DNA of 64,000 bases from JBFMDN01 sp040753915 (GCA_040753915.1 JBFMDN010000004.1:1-64000), one strand, 5' to 3'. Positions 33,552 through 43,246 are shown, counted from the stretch's first letter. Notes: generated by a model from the sequence alone, not told the origin. Translations and numbers: made by a program.

Positions 33552-36065
33552 TCACTCCTCTTCGTCCGGCCCTTCCAGACTTACCGGCACGGGGCTTACC
33601 TTCCAGATTTCGTCGCAGTACTGCCGGATAGTGCGATCGGATGAGAATTTTCCCATTCTTGCCGTGTTGAGGATCGACATCCGTGTCCACGTGTCCTGAT
33701 CGCGGTATGTTTGGCTCACACGGTCCTGACAGTCCACGTACGATTGATAATCGGCAAAGAGCAAGTACTCGTCATGATAGAGCAGCGAGTCCACCAGGGG
33801 TTTGAACAGCTCAGGGGCTCCGGAAGACAGATATCCTGACGCAATCAGATCGATAACATCTTTCAATCGGTCGTTTCCCTCATAAAGATCGCGTGCCCTA
33901 TAGCCCCTGGATTTCAGGTCGTACACCTCTTCTGCAGTGAGGCCGAAGAGGAAGAAATTCTCGGGACCGACTTCTTCTCTGATCTCCACATTGGCGCCGT
34001 CAAGAGTGCCTATGGTGAGCGCTCCATTCATGGAGAACTTCATGTTCCCGGTGCCTGAAGCCTCCTTTCCGGCTGTGGAGATTTGTTCGGAGAGATCGGC
34101 AGCGGGGTAGATCCACTGGGAATTCTTGACGTTGAAGTTGGGGTAGAACACAACCTTGAGCCGGTCTCTTACGTCCGGATCGTGATTTACCACGTCTGCT
34201 ACCGCATTTACCAGCCTAATGATCAACTTTGCCATAAAGTACCCCGGAGCGGCCTTGCCTCCGAAAATGAAGGTTCGGGGAACAATTTCTGTGTTCGGGT
34301 TCTGCTTGATGCGGTTATAAAGCGTCAAGATGTGAAGCACATTGAGATGTTGTCTCTTGTATTCATGAAAACGCTTAACCTGGATATCGAAAAGCGAATC
34401 CGGGTTCACATGAATGCCGGTTCGATTGCGAATCGCTTCTGACAGATCAGCCTTGTTAAGCCTCTTGATGTTCCGCCACTCGTTCCGGAAGCCTTTGTCC
34501 TCAGCGAACGCCTCCAGCTTGCGCAATTGATCCAGGTCCGTGACCCAGCCATCCCCGATCGTGCGAGTGATCAAGTTCGCTAGTCTGGGGTTGCTCAACA
34601 CGATGAAGCGTCGAGGAGTCACCCCATTGGTCTTATTGCTGAACTTTTTCGGAAAGAATTCGTAGAAATCTCGGAGAACGTGATGCTTGAGCAGCTCCGT
34701 GTGCAGCTCTGCAACGCCATTTATCGCGAAACTGCCGACACAGGCCAGGTTTGCCATGCGCACGTATCTTTCTCCCGTTTCGTCTATCAAGGACATTCGA
34801 GCCACACGATCGTTGTCTTCTCCGTATCGAGCTCGAACCTCTTCCAGAAATCGGTGATTTATCTCGAAAATGATTTCCATATGTCTGGGGAAAAGCGAGC
34901 TAAACAATGGCAAAGGCCATTTTTCGAGAGCTTCAGGGAGGAGCGTATGATTGGTATAGCCGAATGTCTTCAGCGTGACCTCCCACGCCTCATCCCATTC
35001 GAGGCCGTGCTCGTCGATGAGAAGGCGCATCAGCTCAGGGACTGCCAGCGCGGGATGCGTGTCGTTCAACTGGACTGAAAAAAACTCGTGGAACCTTGTC
35101 GGCGCCCAATTACCCATTGCGAACATCCGCAGCATGTCCTGCAACGAGCATGACACAAAGAAATACTGTTGCTCAAGACGGAGTTGCTTTCCTTGCGCGG
35201 GCTCGTCGTTCGGGTAGAGCACCTTTGTGAGGTTTTCCGAAAAGACTTTCTCTTCAACAGCGCCGTAGTAATCCCCAACATTGAATGCCTGAAAGTCGAA
35301 GGATTCAGGCGCCTCGGCCTTCCAGAGCCGCAATGTGTTGCAGGTATTTACCTTGTAACCCAGCACAGGGATGTCGTACGCCACTCCCCTCACCACGCGA
35401 TTAGGGACCCAGCGAACGTGAAGGCGACCATCCTGGTCTCGAACGTGTTCGGTATATCCCCCGAGCTTTACGTCGTAGGCTATCTCCGGTCTATGGCTCT
35501 CCCAGGGGTTCCCCAAGTGCAACCACTTGTCGGTGGTCTCGACCTGCCGGCCGTCTTGAATGGTCTGGGAGAAGATCCCAAATTCGTACCGTATCCCGTA
35601 TGCGATGGAGGGAATCTGCAGCGTGGCAAGGGAATCGAGAAAGCATGCTGCGAGCCGACCAAGACCGCCGTTTCCTAAGCCCGGCTCGGGCTCGTGGGCC
35701 AGGAAAGCTTTCCAATCGCCGCCAGATGCTTCGACTGCTTCCCGCACCTCATCATAAATTCCCAAGTTGATAAGATTGTTGGCTAGCTGCGGCCCCAGGA
35801 GGTACTCCGCTGAAAGATAGCTGACCGCACGAATGCCCCCTTTCAGGTATGCCTCCCCACTTCGAACCCACCGATGAAGCAACCGGTCTTTCACAGTATA
35901 CGCGAGGGCCATGTAATAGTCGTTCAATGTAGCAATGCTGGGAATTCTCCCCTGGGTGTATCTCAAGTGGTCGAGGAAACCCCTCTTGAGCGCACCGAGA
36001 CTCAACCCTCGACGGCTTCCCCACGCATCTTGTGTGGGCTGTCCATTGCTCCCTTGTTCGTCCAT
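33552..36065 (-). CDS. glgP: glycogen/maltodextrin phosphorylase
   Basis: An 837-aa GT35 phosphorylase of full length. It releases glucose-1-phosphate from alpha-1,4-glucans using PLP. Signatures: EPGLGNGGLGRLAACFLDSLA, NGVTPRRF, VKRFHEYKRQ and the PLP/active-site block EASGTGNMKFSMNGALTIGTLDG. The open frame begins at 36137. I choose the ATG at 36065 because GAGGGGG lies 5 bases upstream and the family start follows. It lies 68 bases downstream of the AOR gene on the same strand and may be co-transcribed. Confidence 0.95.
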   Translation of the reverse strand: MDEQGSNGQPTQDAWGSRRGLSLGALKRGFLDHLRYTQGRIPSIATLNDYYMALAYTVKDRLLHRWVRSGEAYLKGGIRAVSYLSAEYLLGPQLANNLINLGIYDEVREAVEASGGDWKAFLAHEPEPGLGNGGLGRLAACFLDSLATLQIPSIAYGIRYEFGIFSQTIQDGRQVETTDKWLHLGNPWESHRPEIAYDVKLGGYTEHVRDQDGRLHVRWVPNRVVRGVAYDIPVLGYKVNTCNTLRLWKAEAPESFDFQAFNVGDYYGAVEEKVFSENLTKVLYPNDEPAQGKQLRLEQQYFFVSCSLQDMLRMFAMGNWAPTRFHEFFSVQLNDTHPALAVPELMRLLIDEHGLEWDEAWEVTLKTFGYTNHTLLPEALEKWPLPLFSSLFPRHMEIIFEINHRFLEEVRARYGEDNDRVARMSLIDETGERYVRMANLACVGSFAINGVAELHTELLKHHVLRDFYEFFPKKFSNKTNGVTPRRFIVLSNPRLANLITRTIGDGWVTDLDQLRKLEAFAEDKGFRNEWRNIKRLNKADLSEAIRNRTGIHVNPDSLFDIQVKRFHEYKRQHLNVLHILTLYNRIKQNPNTEIVPRTFIFGGKAAPGYFMAKLIIRLVNAVADVVNHDPDVRDRLKVVFYPNFNVKNSQWIYPAADLSEQISTAGKEASGTGNMKFSMNGALTIGTLDGANVEIREEVGPENFFLFGLTAEEVYDLKSRGYRARDLYEGNDRLKDVIDLIASGYLSSGAPELFKPLVDSLLYHDEYLLFADYQSYVDCQDRVSQTYRDQDTWTRMSILNTARMGKFSSDRTIRQYCDEIWKVSPVPVSLEGPDEEE

Positions 36066-36133
36066 CACAACCCCCTCAACTTCTATGGTGTCCAGATTTG
36101 GCGTTCTCTGTGGACAGATTAGTACAACTCTGG

Positions 36134-37900
36134 TCACGAGCTTCGAGCGCTTTGCCTCGCGTCTACCAATTTCCGGACCGCATGCTGGTATCTGGAGGCG
36201 ACTTCGTGCATGAAGACCGTGTCAATCTCGCCTTTCCACGTACTGATTTCGCCGAATCTCTTCGGAATCGAGATATCCATGGGGTTGTACCCTGTTCGGA
36301 ACTTTAACTGCCAGCGTTTGGCCTGGACCTCGCTCGATCGAGCCACTACCGATTCGGCGAGACGGGGGCATCCCACAGACGCAAGACACTCTTGCAGGAG
36401 ATCCTCCGAGTAAACGTTTCGAGCAAAGAGGCATGAAACCATGCATGTCAATTGCACTCGCCGCCGCTCCTCTTCCATGAGGAATGCTGCAGCATCCTCG
36501 GATTTCCTGGAGTCTGCCTTTTGGTCATAACTGTACCCTGCACTGTCAAGGTGCGAGTGTCGAAAACCGTAAGCTTGGGAGGCAAAGAACACCTCCCCCG
36601 TGGCATACCCCGCCATCTCCTGTCCCAGCACGCATGCGAAGTCCCTCCCACCGTAGTGAGTCGCAGCGGTCAGAGTACCTTGACCAAGAAATCGATAGAA
36701 ATCGTTCGTCCGCAATCCCAGATGCCTCACGGCTTCGCGATATGTTTCCACGCCGCCGAAGGACAGCGGAACCAGCGTCTCCTTGTCACTAACAACACCG
36801 CTCTCAAATGCTTCTGTGGCCCACGCAAGAGCCACGCCCGCGCTCATGGCGTCGACCCCCTGTCTCTCCATTTCGTCGAGGAGAGCGAGCACGCCACCCG
36901 CACTCGTGACGCCAAGCATGGAGCCTGCAGCGAAAATCGGCTCATGATCGTATGAGACTTGACGGTACAGGAACTCGTTCTGTTCCGCGAACTTCTCTCG
37001 CAATAATCCCACGTGTATGCAGCCGACCGGGCACGCGGCACACGCTGTCTTCCGCAGGAGCAATTCCTCGGCAAATCGTTGACCGGAGATCCTATGGACA
37101 TTTTCGTCGTGCGTTGTCTGGAGATTTCTCCATGGAACCGCGCGGAGCTCATTGAGAACGAGCATGTTCTCCGCTGTCCCCAGATCGTGGTACTTCTTCA
37201 TGGCCGGGGTTTGGGTGACTTTCTCATATACCCTCTTGTACAAATCCCTGTACGCATTCCCCTTGGGCAGCGACGAGCTTCCGTCGCCAAGTACAAGTAT
37301 TCCCTTGAGTCGCTTGGCTCCCATCACTGCTCCGCCGCCAAGCCGGCCGAAATGCCGGTACGTGTCCACGTTGATGCTTGCGAATGCAACCCCCCGTTCG
37401 CCGGCCGGCCCTATGCGAAGAATGCTCCGGTGGCCGGCTTCTCGGCCGCAAAACCTCCTGAGATGCTTACCTGTGCTGAGAACGTCGAGCCCCCACAAAT
37501 AGTGAACATCTCGGATCTCAATCGTACGGCTGCCCACGATCAGGCACGAGGGGGTCCGAGCTGCGCCCGTGATCACCAAGGCATCATAACCGGCAAAACG
37601 CAAAGCCAATGCGAGCCGCCCGCCCGCATGACTCTCCGCATATTGCCCGTTGTAAGGGGATTTGAAACCCAGGACCACTTTGCTCATGAGGGGAAAATAG
37701 GCAGTGAGCGGGCCGGTAGCAAAGATCAGCGGCTGATCCGGGTGGTCTGCAGGGGCATCCACGATGCCGTGCACAGCGAAGAGATCGGCAGCCAGGCCGC
37801 TTCCACCGAGCATTTCCGACGGATCGCCGAACAGAACAGGTTCACTCTTCCCATTGGTCAAGTTTACCAACAACACCCTGAATGCTTCCTCACCGATCAT
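36134..37900 (-). CDS. aldehyde:ferredoxin oxidoreductase family protein (second paralogue)
   Basis: 588 aa. A divergent AOR: GGSGLAADLFAVHG and AESHAGGRLALALRFAGYDAL are the pterin segments, and the cluster motif is ACAACPVGCIH (CxxCxxxC). LTCMVSCLFARN supplies the fourth Cys region. It is only distantly similar to the AOR at 22393 and pairs with a polyferredoxin, as do AOR-like enzymes with dedicated electron carriers. Substrate unknown. GGAGAAGACG precedes the ATG, and it overlaps the ferredoxin gene by 11 bases. Confidence 0.9.
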   Translation of the reverse strand: MIGEEAFRVLLVNLTNGKSEPVLFGDPSEMLGGSGLAADLFAVHGIVDAPADHPDQPLIFATGPLTAYFPLMSKVVLGFKSPYNGQYAESHAGGRLALALRFAGYDALVITGAARTPSCLIVGSRTIEIRDVHYLWGLDVLSTGKHLRRFCGREAGHRSILRIGPAGERGVAFASINVDTYRHFGRLGGGAVMGAKRLKGILVLGDGSSSLPKGNAYRDLYKRVYEKVTQTPAMKKYHDLGTAENMLVLNELRAVPWRNLQTTHDENVHRISGQRFAEELLLRKTACAACPVGCIHVGLLREKFAEQNEFLYRQVSYDHEPIFAAGSMLGVTSAGGVLALLDEMERQGVDAMSAGVALAWATEAFESGVVSDKETLVPLSFGGVETYREAVRHLGLRTNDFYRFLGQGTLTAATHYGGRDFACVLGQEMAGYATGEVFFASQAYGFRHSHLDSAGYSYDQKADSRKSEDAAAFLMEEERRRVQLTCMVSCLFARNVYSEDLLQECLASVGCPRLAESVVARSSEVQAKRWQLKFRTGYNPMDISIPKRFGEISTWKGEIDTVFMHEVASRYQHAVRKLVDARQSARSS

Positions 37901-38315
37901 CGTCTTCTCCAGCCGCGGATTCTATCATCTCCAGGCATTCATGGGGACAAAATGCCGTACATCTCCCGCAATGGATGCACACTACGGGTAGCCCTGTTTC
38001 CGCATCCATGTATATCGCATTCACCGGACAGGCTCGGGAGCACTCTCCGCAGCGAATGCACACACTCCGTTTCACCCGCACTCCCCCACCCTTTCGCTGC
38101 CGGAATGCCTCAGTGGGACAAGCGTGCGCGCAGGGAGCGGGGTCGCAGCCGAGACAGACTTGTGCCTCGAAGCCAGTGCTCAAACCACCGGCCGAGCGGA
38201 TTCGAATCCCGCTGCGATGCCAGGAAAGACTCTGATGTAGCAACCTTGCGCAAGCGAGCGAGCAAGAATAGCACCCGATGCAGCGTTCCATTCTTGTAGC
38301 ACGAAGTATCTTCAT
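37890..38315 (-). CDS. four-cluster ferredoxin, electron partner of the AOR
   Basis: 141 aa with four cysteine groups: CIGCYSCSLAC (about 12-22), CLGCDPAPCAHACP, CIRCGECSRACP and CIHCGRCTAFCP. This matches the DMSO-reductase-B or HycB type that holds four [4Fe-4S] clusters. No signal peptide is present, so it is cytosolic. The open frame begins at 38339; the ATG at 38315 has GGAGG 5-9 bases upstream and is preferred. The overlap with the AOR gene points to a fixed complex. Confidence 0.9.
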   Translation of the reverse strand: MKILRATRMERCIGCYSCSLACARLLHQSLSWHRSGIRIRSAGGLSTGFEAQVCLGCDPAPCAHACPTEAFRQRKGGGVRVKRSVCIRCGECSRACPVNAIYMDAETGLPVVCIHCGRCTAFCPHECLEMIESAAGEDDDR

Positions 38316-38339
38316 GACGGCCTCCAGAATACCGAGCAC

Positions 38340-38828
38340 AAAGCCTACAGTCCCCCTTGACAGTATCCTATTCGCTAAGATGCGGCCACCCTGTGCCGGA
38401 GATTACGTTACTCCATTTGAAGCAGTTTTGAGAAGGGCGCGGGTCCATCGGTTGTCAGCGCTCGGTCCGATTCCCCTGTGCCGAGGACATTCATGGGAGG
38501 ATAGCAGACCAGTGGCATGGTCGTCCGGCCCGTAATTGTTGAACGGGAGAAACGGGCATTATTATTAGAAACCGTTATGAAATCCCCAGCTGCGGGGATT
38601 TCGGAGCAAATTTCCCGTAGCCCCGGCGTCTTGTCGGTGTTCTTGTCTTGGACCTGCCTTGAGAGACGGAGGCCCTTGGGGCCTGTCCCCTACCCAGATC
38701 GTTGCACAGTGGACGGGCTTGAAACCCACCCCTACTCGTGCCGCCAACATCAATGAGCTGCACTACGTTCAGGCGAACCCGTTGCCGCAAATGCGCTGCC
38801 CTATTTGCGCTACAGACTCCCGAGCAGG
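38340..38828. other. non-coding gap with hairpin and dispersed repeat
   Basis: 489 bases, no gene. It holds the 9-bp stem GAAATCCCC (38579-38587)/GGGGATTTC (38594-38602) and, at 38616-38639, CGTAGCCCCGGCGTCTTGTCGG, a relative of the repeat at 9608. Confidence 0.5.
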
Positions 38829-39218
38829 CTAGCCGGCCAAGTACTTTTCTGCTTCCACAGGATCGATAAATGGCTTGACTGCCAGGCCTGAGTCCTGGGC
38901 TGCTGCATCCATCAGCGACTTGGCCACGACCTTTTTGGGGTCGTAGACGAGAGCCGCTTTCCGTGGACCGGCCTCCAATATCAGACGCTGAGCCTCCACG
39001 ACCAAGTCCAGCCGAAGGATGCCGTTGAGCTTGGTCGAGTTTGTCAAAACCGTGAAACCGGCGGGGAGCATTCGTAGACCGGCCTTTACATCATCGAGCC
39101 AGTTCGGTACCTGATTGGCATTTAGCCATGTTCCTGCTAAAAAGAGGTGTAGTCGCTTCTGGGCCACATCTACAGAAACCGAATAAAATCCGTTTGAAGC
39201 AAGATGGGTAACGTGCAT
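38829..39218 (-). CDS. small uncharacterised protein, STAS/SpoIIAA-like
   Basis: 129 aa. Composition and pattern (VSVDVAQKRLHLFLAGTW, DDVKAGLRMLPAGFTVLTNST, PRKAALVYDP) suggest a small alpha/beta fold of the SpoIIAA-like class, but this is tentative. The frame is open upstream to 39380, but that part is repeat DNA. AAGGAGGTCGAT directly before the ATG at 39218 fixes the start. Confidence 0.65.
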   Translation of the reverse strand: MHVTHLASNGFYSVSVDVAQKRLHLFLAGTWLNANQVPNWLDDVKAGLRMLPAGFTVLTNSTKLNGILRLDLVVEAQRLILEAGPRKAALVYDPKKVVAKSLMDAAAQDSGLAVKPFIDPVEAEKYLAG

Positions 39219-39249
39219 ATCGACCTCCTTGCGTCTGCAGTGCCAAGAC

Positions 39250-39565
39250 ATCGACGGCTGAGCGGATACGGCAGCCTGAAAGGCAGTCCTACAACCACCG
39301 AATGTGGCAGCCTGAAAGGCTACCCTGCAACCTATAACGCGTCGGCCAGCCCATTGTAGTGCAGGCTTTCTAGCCTGCATCTCTTAGAAACGGCAGCCTA
39401 GAAAGGCTACCCTACGTTTGCGGAAGATGGCAGCCTAGAAAGGCTACCCTACGTTTGCGGAAGATGGCAGCCTAAAAGGCTACCCTACGTTTGCGGAAGA
39501 TGGCAGCCTAAAAGGCTACCCTACGCTCGCGGAAGATGGCAGCCTAAAAGGCTACCCTACGCTTT
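39250..39565. repeat. GGCAGCCT(G/A)AAAGGCTACCC repeat cluster, 36-37-bp tandem array
   Basis: Two dispersed copies (about 39270 and 39306) and a TTGTAGTGCAGGCTTTCTAG hairpin (39354-39380) lead into five tandem copies starting GGCAGCC at 39392, 39429, 39466, 39502 and 39538. Units are near-identical with CGTTTGCGGAAGAT linkers, so there are no unique spacers. It belongs to the same family as the repeat at 24311. Confidence 0.85.
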
Positions 39566-39630
39566 ATGACGCGACGGCCCGCAATTATTGCGGAACCTAT
39601 TGCCTTGCAGCGGTCGCTCCCTGCGTCTGG

Positions 39631-41283
39631 CTACCGTTCCATAAGTTCTGCCATCGATTCACCCAAGTCACGCAACTTGCCTGCCGCAACTTCCAACTGA
39701 AGGGCAGCTTCGAGGTTTTGCTGCATAGCCGCCTCTATGTCACCCATTGCCCCGGCAACCTGGTCTACTCCAACTACTTGTTGCTCGATTTGAGCGTCGA
39801 TAACGCTTGCGGCCTGCGAGGACGTTGCCACGCTTTCCGCTAGAGCCTCTATGGCCTTGCCAGCCAACACCGACTGCTCCAGACCGGCGTCCACTGCCTT
39901 GGCTCCCTGTTCGGTGGCCATGACCACAGCGCTCACCCACTTCTGGATATCTTGAAGTATGCTTCGGATTTGCTCCGTGGCTTCCTTCGACTGATCGGCC
40001 AAGGATTTGATCTCCTGTGCGACAACGGAAAACCCCTTACCCTCGTTACCCGCCCTCGCAGCCTCGATGGAAGCATTCACTGCCAGGAGACTCGACTGGT
40101 CTGCCAGGTCCTTGACCACCCCGATTATTTGTTCGATGGATCGGCTGCGCTCGCTGAGTTTCACAACTGTCTCCGCGGCAGACGCCATTTGCTCTCTGAC
40201 CACGTTCATCCTACTGATCGTGTCTTCGGTAGCTCGAGTCCCGGAAGTTACGACTTGCATCGTTTGTTGGGCACTTCGAGCAACACGCTTTGCTTCTTCG
40301 CTGGCCAGTTGGGCCGCCTGTCTTAACTCTTCAACCGTCGATGTGGTCTGTGCGACAGCCGCCGATGCCCTCGACGTGCTCACAGCCAGTTGTGCGCCGG
40401 TGCTGGCAATCGCCGACGCGGATTCCGAGAGCTCAGAGACATCATTCTTTATCTGCCGCCCCTGTCCTTGCAGCGTTTCCACCAGCCTGTTGAGCGCGAC
40501 CCCGAGGCTTGCCACCTCCTTGCACGCCGAGATCGTAACGCCCTCCGACAGATTGCCTCCGATCCCGGCTTCCACAAGAGTTTCCGCTTGCAGGAAAAGC
40601 CCTCGAATGTTCCAGGAGAGCAAATACAAGATTCCCAGCGTCAGGATCACGATCACAGGGACACTTACCCCTACCATTGCGCGAGTGATTTGGAATCGTT
40701 TCGAGAGGACTTGATCGTTCTGTGCAATGAGCTGCTCGTGTTGCTTCACGAAGCCGGCCATCTCTTGCCTGAACCGCTGAAAATGACGCTGGCCCTCCTC
40801 GATGGACGTGCGTTCACGAAGCTGGTTCAAATCCCTTGCGTCCTGTGCTTTGCGACGCGCCTCTATCCCTGGTTCCACAAATCCTTTCCGCCACGCGTCG
40901 AGCTGGTTTTGCGCCTGAGCGAGAGCTGTTCGTCCAACCTCAGTCTTCTCCGCCTGTCTCAAATCCTCAAGCCTCTTGTCGATCGCCTCACGCGCTTGTT
41001 TGTACGGCTGCAGGTCTGGCTCCTGCCCCGTGAGTAAGAAACGCGCAATGTCAGCCCGCATTTCGAGGGCGAGCGCCTCAACCGCCATAGCCTGTTCGAC
41101 AGATCTGTGAGACTGACTCAGCGTGTCGGTTGCCTGAACAACCTCTTTCAAGCCACCCAGAGCAAGCACAGCTCCTACGACAACAATCGCGAGGGGGACC
41201 GCCGCGCAGAGCAGGACCCGGGCCCTAATCCCCAGCTTCCCGAACACTTTCAACGGGTTCAACCATGAGATGCTCCTTGCCAT
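39631..41283 (-). CDS. methyl-accepting chemotaxis protein
   Basis: A 550-aa receptor. A transmembrane helix lies near residues 23-46, a helical extracytoplasmic ligand domain (four-helix-bundle type) spans about 47-200, and a second transmembrane helix follows (MVGVSVPVIVILTLGILYLL). The long signalling coil has the hairpin tip EIKSLADQSKEATEQI. The HAMP region is weak. The ATG at 41283 (third in-frame choice after 41292) has GGGGG 9 bases upstream. No other chemotaxis gene is close. Confidence 0.9.
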   Translation of the reverse strand: MARSISWLNPLKVFGKLGIRARVLLCAAVPLAIVVVGAVLALGGLKEVVQATDTLSQSHRSVEQAMAVEALALEMRADIARFLLTGQEPDLQPYKQAREAIDKRLEDLRQAEKTEVGRTALAQAQNQLDAWRKGFVEPGIEARRKAQDARDLNQLRERTSIEEGQRHFQRFRQEMAGFVKQHEQLIAQNDQVLSKRFQITRAMVGVSVPVIVILTLGILYLLSWNIRGLFLQAETLVEAGIGGNLSEGVTISACKEVASLGVALNRLVETLQGQGRQIKNDVSELSESASAIASTGAQLAVSTSRASAAVAQTTSTVEELRQAAQLASEEAKRVARSAQQTMQVVTSGTRATEDTISRMNVVREQMASAAETVVKLSERSRSIEQIIGVVKDLADQSSLLAVNASIEAARAGNEGKGFSVVAQEIKSLADQSKEATEQIRSILQDIQKWVSAVVMATEQGAKAVDAGLEQSVLAGKAIEALAESVATSSQAASVIDAQIEQQVVGVDQVAGAMGDIEAAMQQNLEAALQLEVAAGKLRDLGESMAELMER

Positions 41284-42180
41284 GCAGTCCATCCCCCTTT
41301 TTCTCGGGAATCAAGATCGCTCCCTTTGCAGCCCTTTTTTTGTCACAATCGGTCCTTAGTTCGTGTTTGTGACACACTCCAACCGCTGATGACCGGTACG
41401 ATGCAAGTCATTTCTCGGTCCAGTAAGCCTGGCGTCTTTCCGCTCCACGTGGGACATCCGGTCGCAAGAATTTCAAGATGAACGACTGGGAATCGGACGT
41501 TTTCGTAATATACTTTACAGTACGATGAGTTTGCAACAGGATTCCGAATTGAGTCGAGAGAAAGTTCTAGCGCTTTGGAAGTGCGTGCAACACCTCAATT
41601 CCACGGGCAATAGACGCCGGAAGTCACTGCGGCAGTTCGGGGGCCACATGAAATAGGTGCGCTTCTCGAAGCGCCATTGCCTCAACCGTGCCACACATGG
41701 ACGTGTCGAATAGACTTCTGTTCCTGAATAGACATACGTCTCTTGCTACAGACATGTGTATTGACATTTCAACATACGCCAACCTACGCCTGGGCAGCAT
41801 TCTGGCTTGGGTCTGGCAGTCGAAAGTAAGTCACGCCGTAGAGAAGAGAGCCGATCCAGCATTAGCTCTGGAAATAACTGAGACGACCGGACTGGAGAAC
41901 GTCATCTGCGGTTCATGATGCTCCGTGTCCTATGACGGCTCGATGTGGCTCCTCACTCGCTCGTTTGCGTACCGCCCATCCGACCGTGGTCGGCAATACA
42001 CAAGTGGTGATCAAAGGTTGACAAACTCGGGAGTACCGTTGACAATCGAAATGGGTGGAGTGGCGCGAACAGGAACCGAGAATGCCACCGCTTGAGGCTG
42101 TCAACACTGATAATTGCCACGCATGTTCAATGAGTGGCAGCCCCGACAAACAGAGCAATCCGCAAAGAGGAGGTACTGTT
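41284..42180. other. 897-base intergenic region
   Basis: Nothing supported except the small open frame at 41525. A T-rich run (about 41332-41342) near the MCP start is noted. Confidence 0.4.
41525..41656 (+). CDS. possible 43-aa small protein
   Basis: MSLQQDSELSREKVLALWKC..., ending RQFGGHMK. A TATACT lies upstream at about 41509, but there is no clear Shine-Dalgarno. Could be a real small basic protein or chance. Confidence 0.2.
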   Translation: MSLQQDSELSREKVLALWKCVQHLNSTGNRRRKSLRQFGGHMK

Positions 42181-42879
42181 ATGAAAGAGTCGGCTATCAC
42201 ATTGGTTACCGTGATTGCGTGCTTGTTTACTATCCTGGTGCTCGCTACCACGGCATTCTCGGAACAAAAGATGGCTGTGATCGTCGTGGATGTGCAGGGA
42301 GATTTCACCACAGCAAAGAAAGGGTCTCTTGCAGTAGAAGGCACGGACGATAGCTTCATCGCCAAGGTCAAGAACGCCACCGAAGCACTGAAGAATAAGG
42401 GGTACCTGATTTTCGCTACGCAGGACTGGCATCCCAAAGACCATGTTTCCTTTTTCACGAACCATGAAGGGAAAAAACCTTTCGAGGCGATCAAGATCGG
42501 AGAAAGGACCCAGGTGCTGTGGCCTCCCCACTGCATACAGGGAACCGAGAACGCTAAGCTTCTTCTGAGTGATGACCTTTTCGCTGCAGTAGTGAAAAAA
42601 GGGCAGGACAAGAAATTTGACAGCTATTCGGGCTTTCGGGACGACGGCGGAGCCGACACTGAAATGGACAAGATCCTCAAAGAGAACGGTGTCAAGGAGC
42701 TGCTGATCTACGGCATAGCCACGGATTACTGTGTCAAAGCCACAGCGATCGATGCGGCGAATGCGGGATACAAGGTCACCGTCATCGAAGATCTGTGCAA
42801 GGGAGTTGCTCCGGAATCAACCGCCAAGGCACTCGAAGAGATGAAGGCAAAAGGTATCACCATCAAGAAGGAGCTGTAA
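42181..42879 (+). CDS. exported nicotinamidase/isochorismatase-family hydrolase
   Basis: 232 aa. A signal peptide or anchor covers about residues 1-28 (ITLVTVIACLFTILVLATTAFS). The catalytic set is complete: D37 (VVDVQGDF), a Lys in VVKKG (about 139-140) and C184 (ATDYCVKA); metal ligands D82, H84, H88 sit in QDWHPKDH. This is the PncA pattern, so nicotinamide deamidation is plausible, but outside the cytoplasm, which is unusual. AAAGAGGAGG precedes the ATG. Confidence 0.85.
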   Translation: MKESAITLVTVIACLFTILVLATTAFSEQKMAVIVVDVQGDFTTAKKGSLAVEGTDDSFIAKVKNATEALKNKGYLIFATQDWHPKDHVSFFTNHEGKKPFEAIKIGERTQVLWPPHCIQGTENAKLLLSDDLFAAVVKKGQDKKFDSYSGFRDDGGADTEMDKILKENGVKELLIYGIATDYCVKATAIDAANAGYKVTVIEDLCKGVAPESTAKALEEMKAKGITIKKEL

Positions 42880-42965
42880 TTCGGGGGCTGTCACCATTGA
42901 CGCGTGCGGCAGACAGGCTTCTTATTGAACGGAGACCGGACAGCCTTCAGTCGCGAAACGTGCAC

Positions 42966-43244
42966 TCATTCCTGAGGAGGGTCCGTACTGTCTTCCGGAG
43001 CGGGCCACTGGGTATAGTCAGGGGCTTCTCGGCATTCCGCGCAACTGCTCACGACCCGTCCCGAGTAGGTGAGACAGTCATCTTTCATGAGGTTGAGACA
43101 AAAGGGTTTTCCCGCAAGGGACTTGCCGCAGCAGAGGACCCACCTCAGGTCGTACCCGATTCCGAAGTGCAGCGTTACCTCGGACGCCGCAGGAGAAGCA
43201 AATATTAGAAGTGCCACACAGGCTCCAATGATCGCCATTCGCAT
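42966..43244 (-). CDS. small exported cysteine-rich protein
   Basis: 92 aa with a signal peptide (IIGACVALLIFASPAAS) and seven cysteines in the mature part (VLCCGKSLAGKPFCLN, DDCLTYSG, SSCAECRE). It starts 2 bases after the stop of the cysteine desulfurase gene, so it is the last gene of the long minus-strand run. Function unknown. Confidence 0.55.
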   Translation of the reverse strand: MRMAIIGACVALLIFASPAASEVTLHFGIGYDLRWVLCCGKSLAGKPFCLNLMKDDCLTYSGRVVSSCAECREAPDYTQWPAPEDSTDPPQE

Positions 43245-43246
43245 CT

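Noticed and set aside
37013..38299. Plus-strand open frame of 428 codons
   Set aside because: Antisense to the AOR and ferredoxin genes, both of which have clear cluster motifs.
39392..39565. CRISPR-like array
   Set aside because: Units of 36-37 bp repeat end to end with the same linker each time and no unique spacers; no cas genes nearby. It is a tandem repeat.
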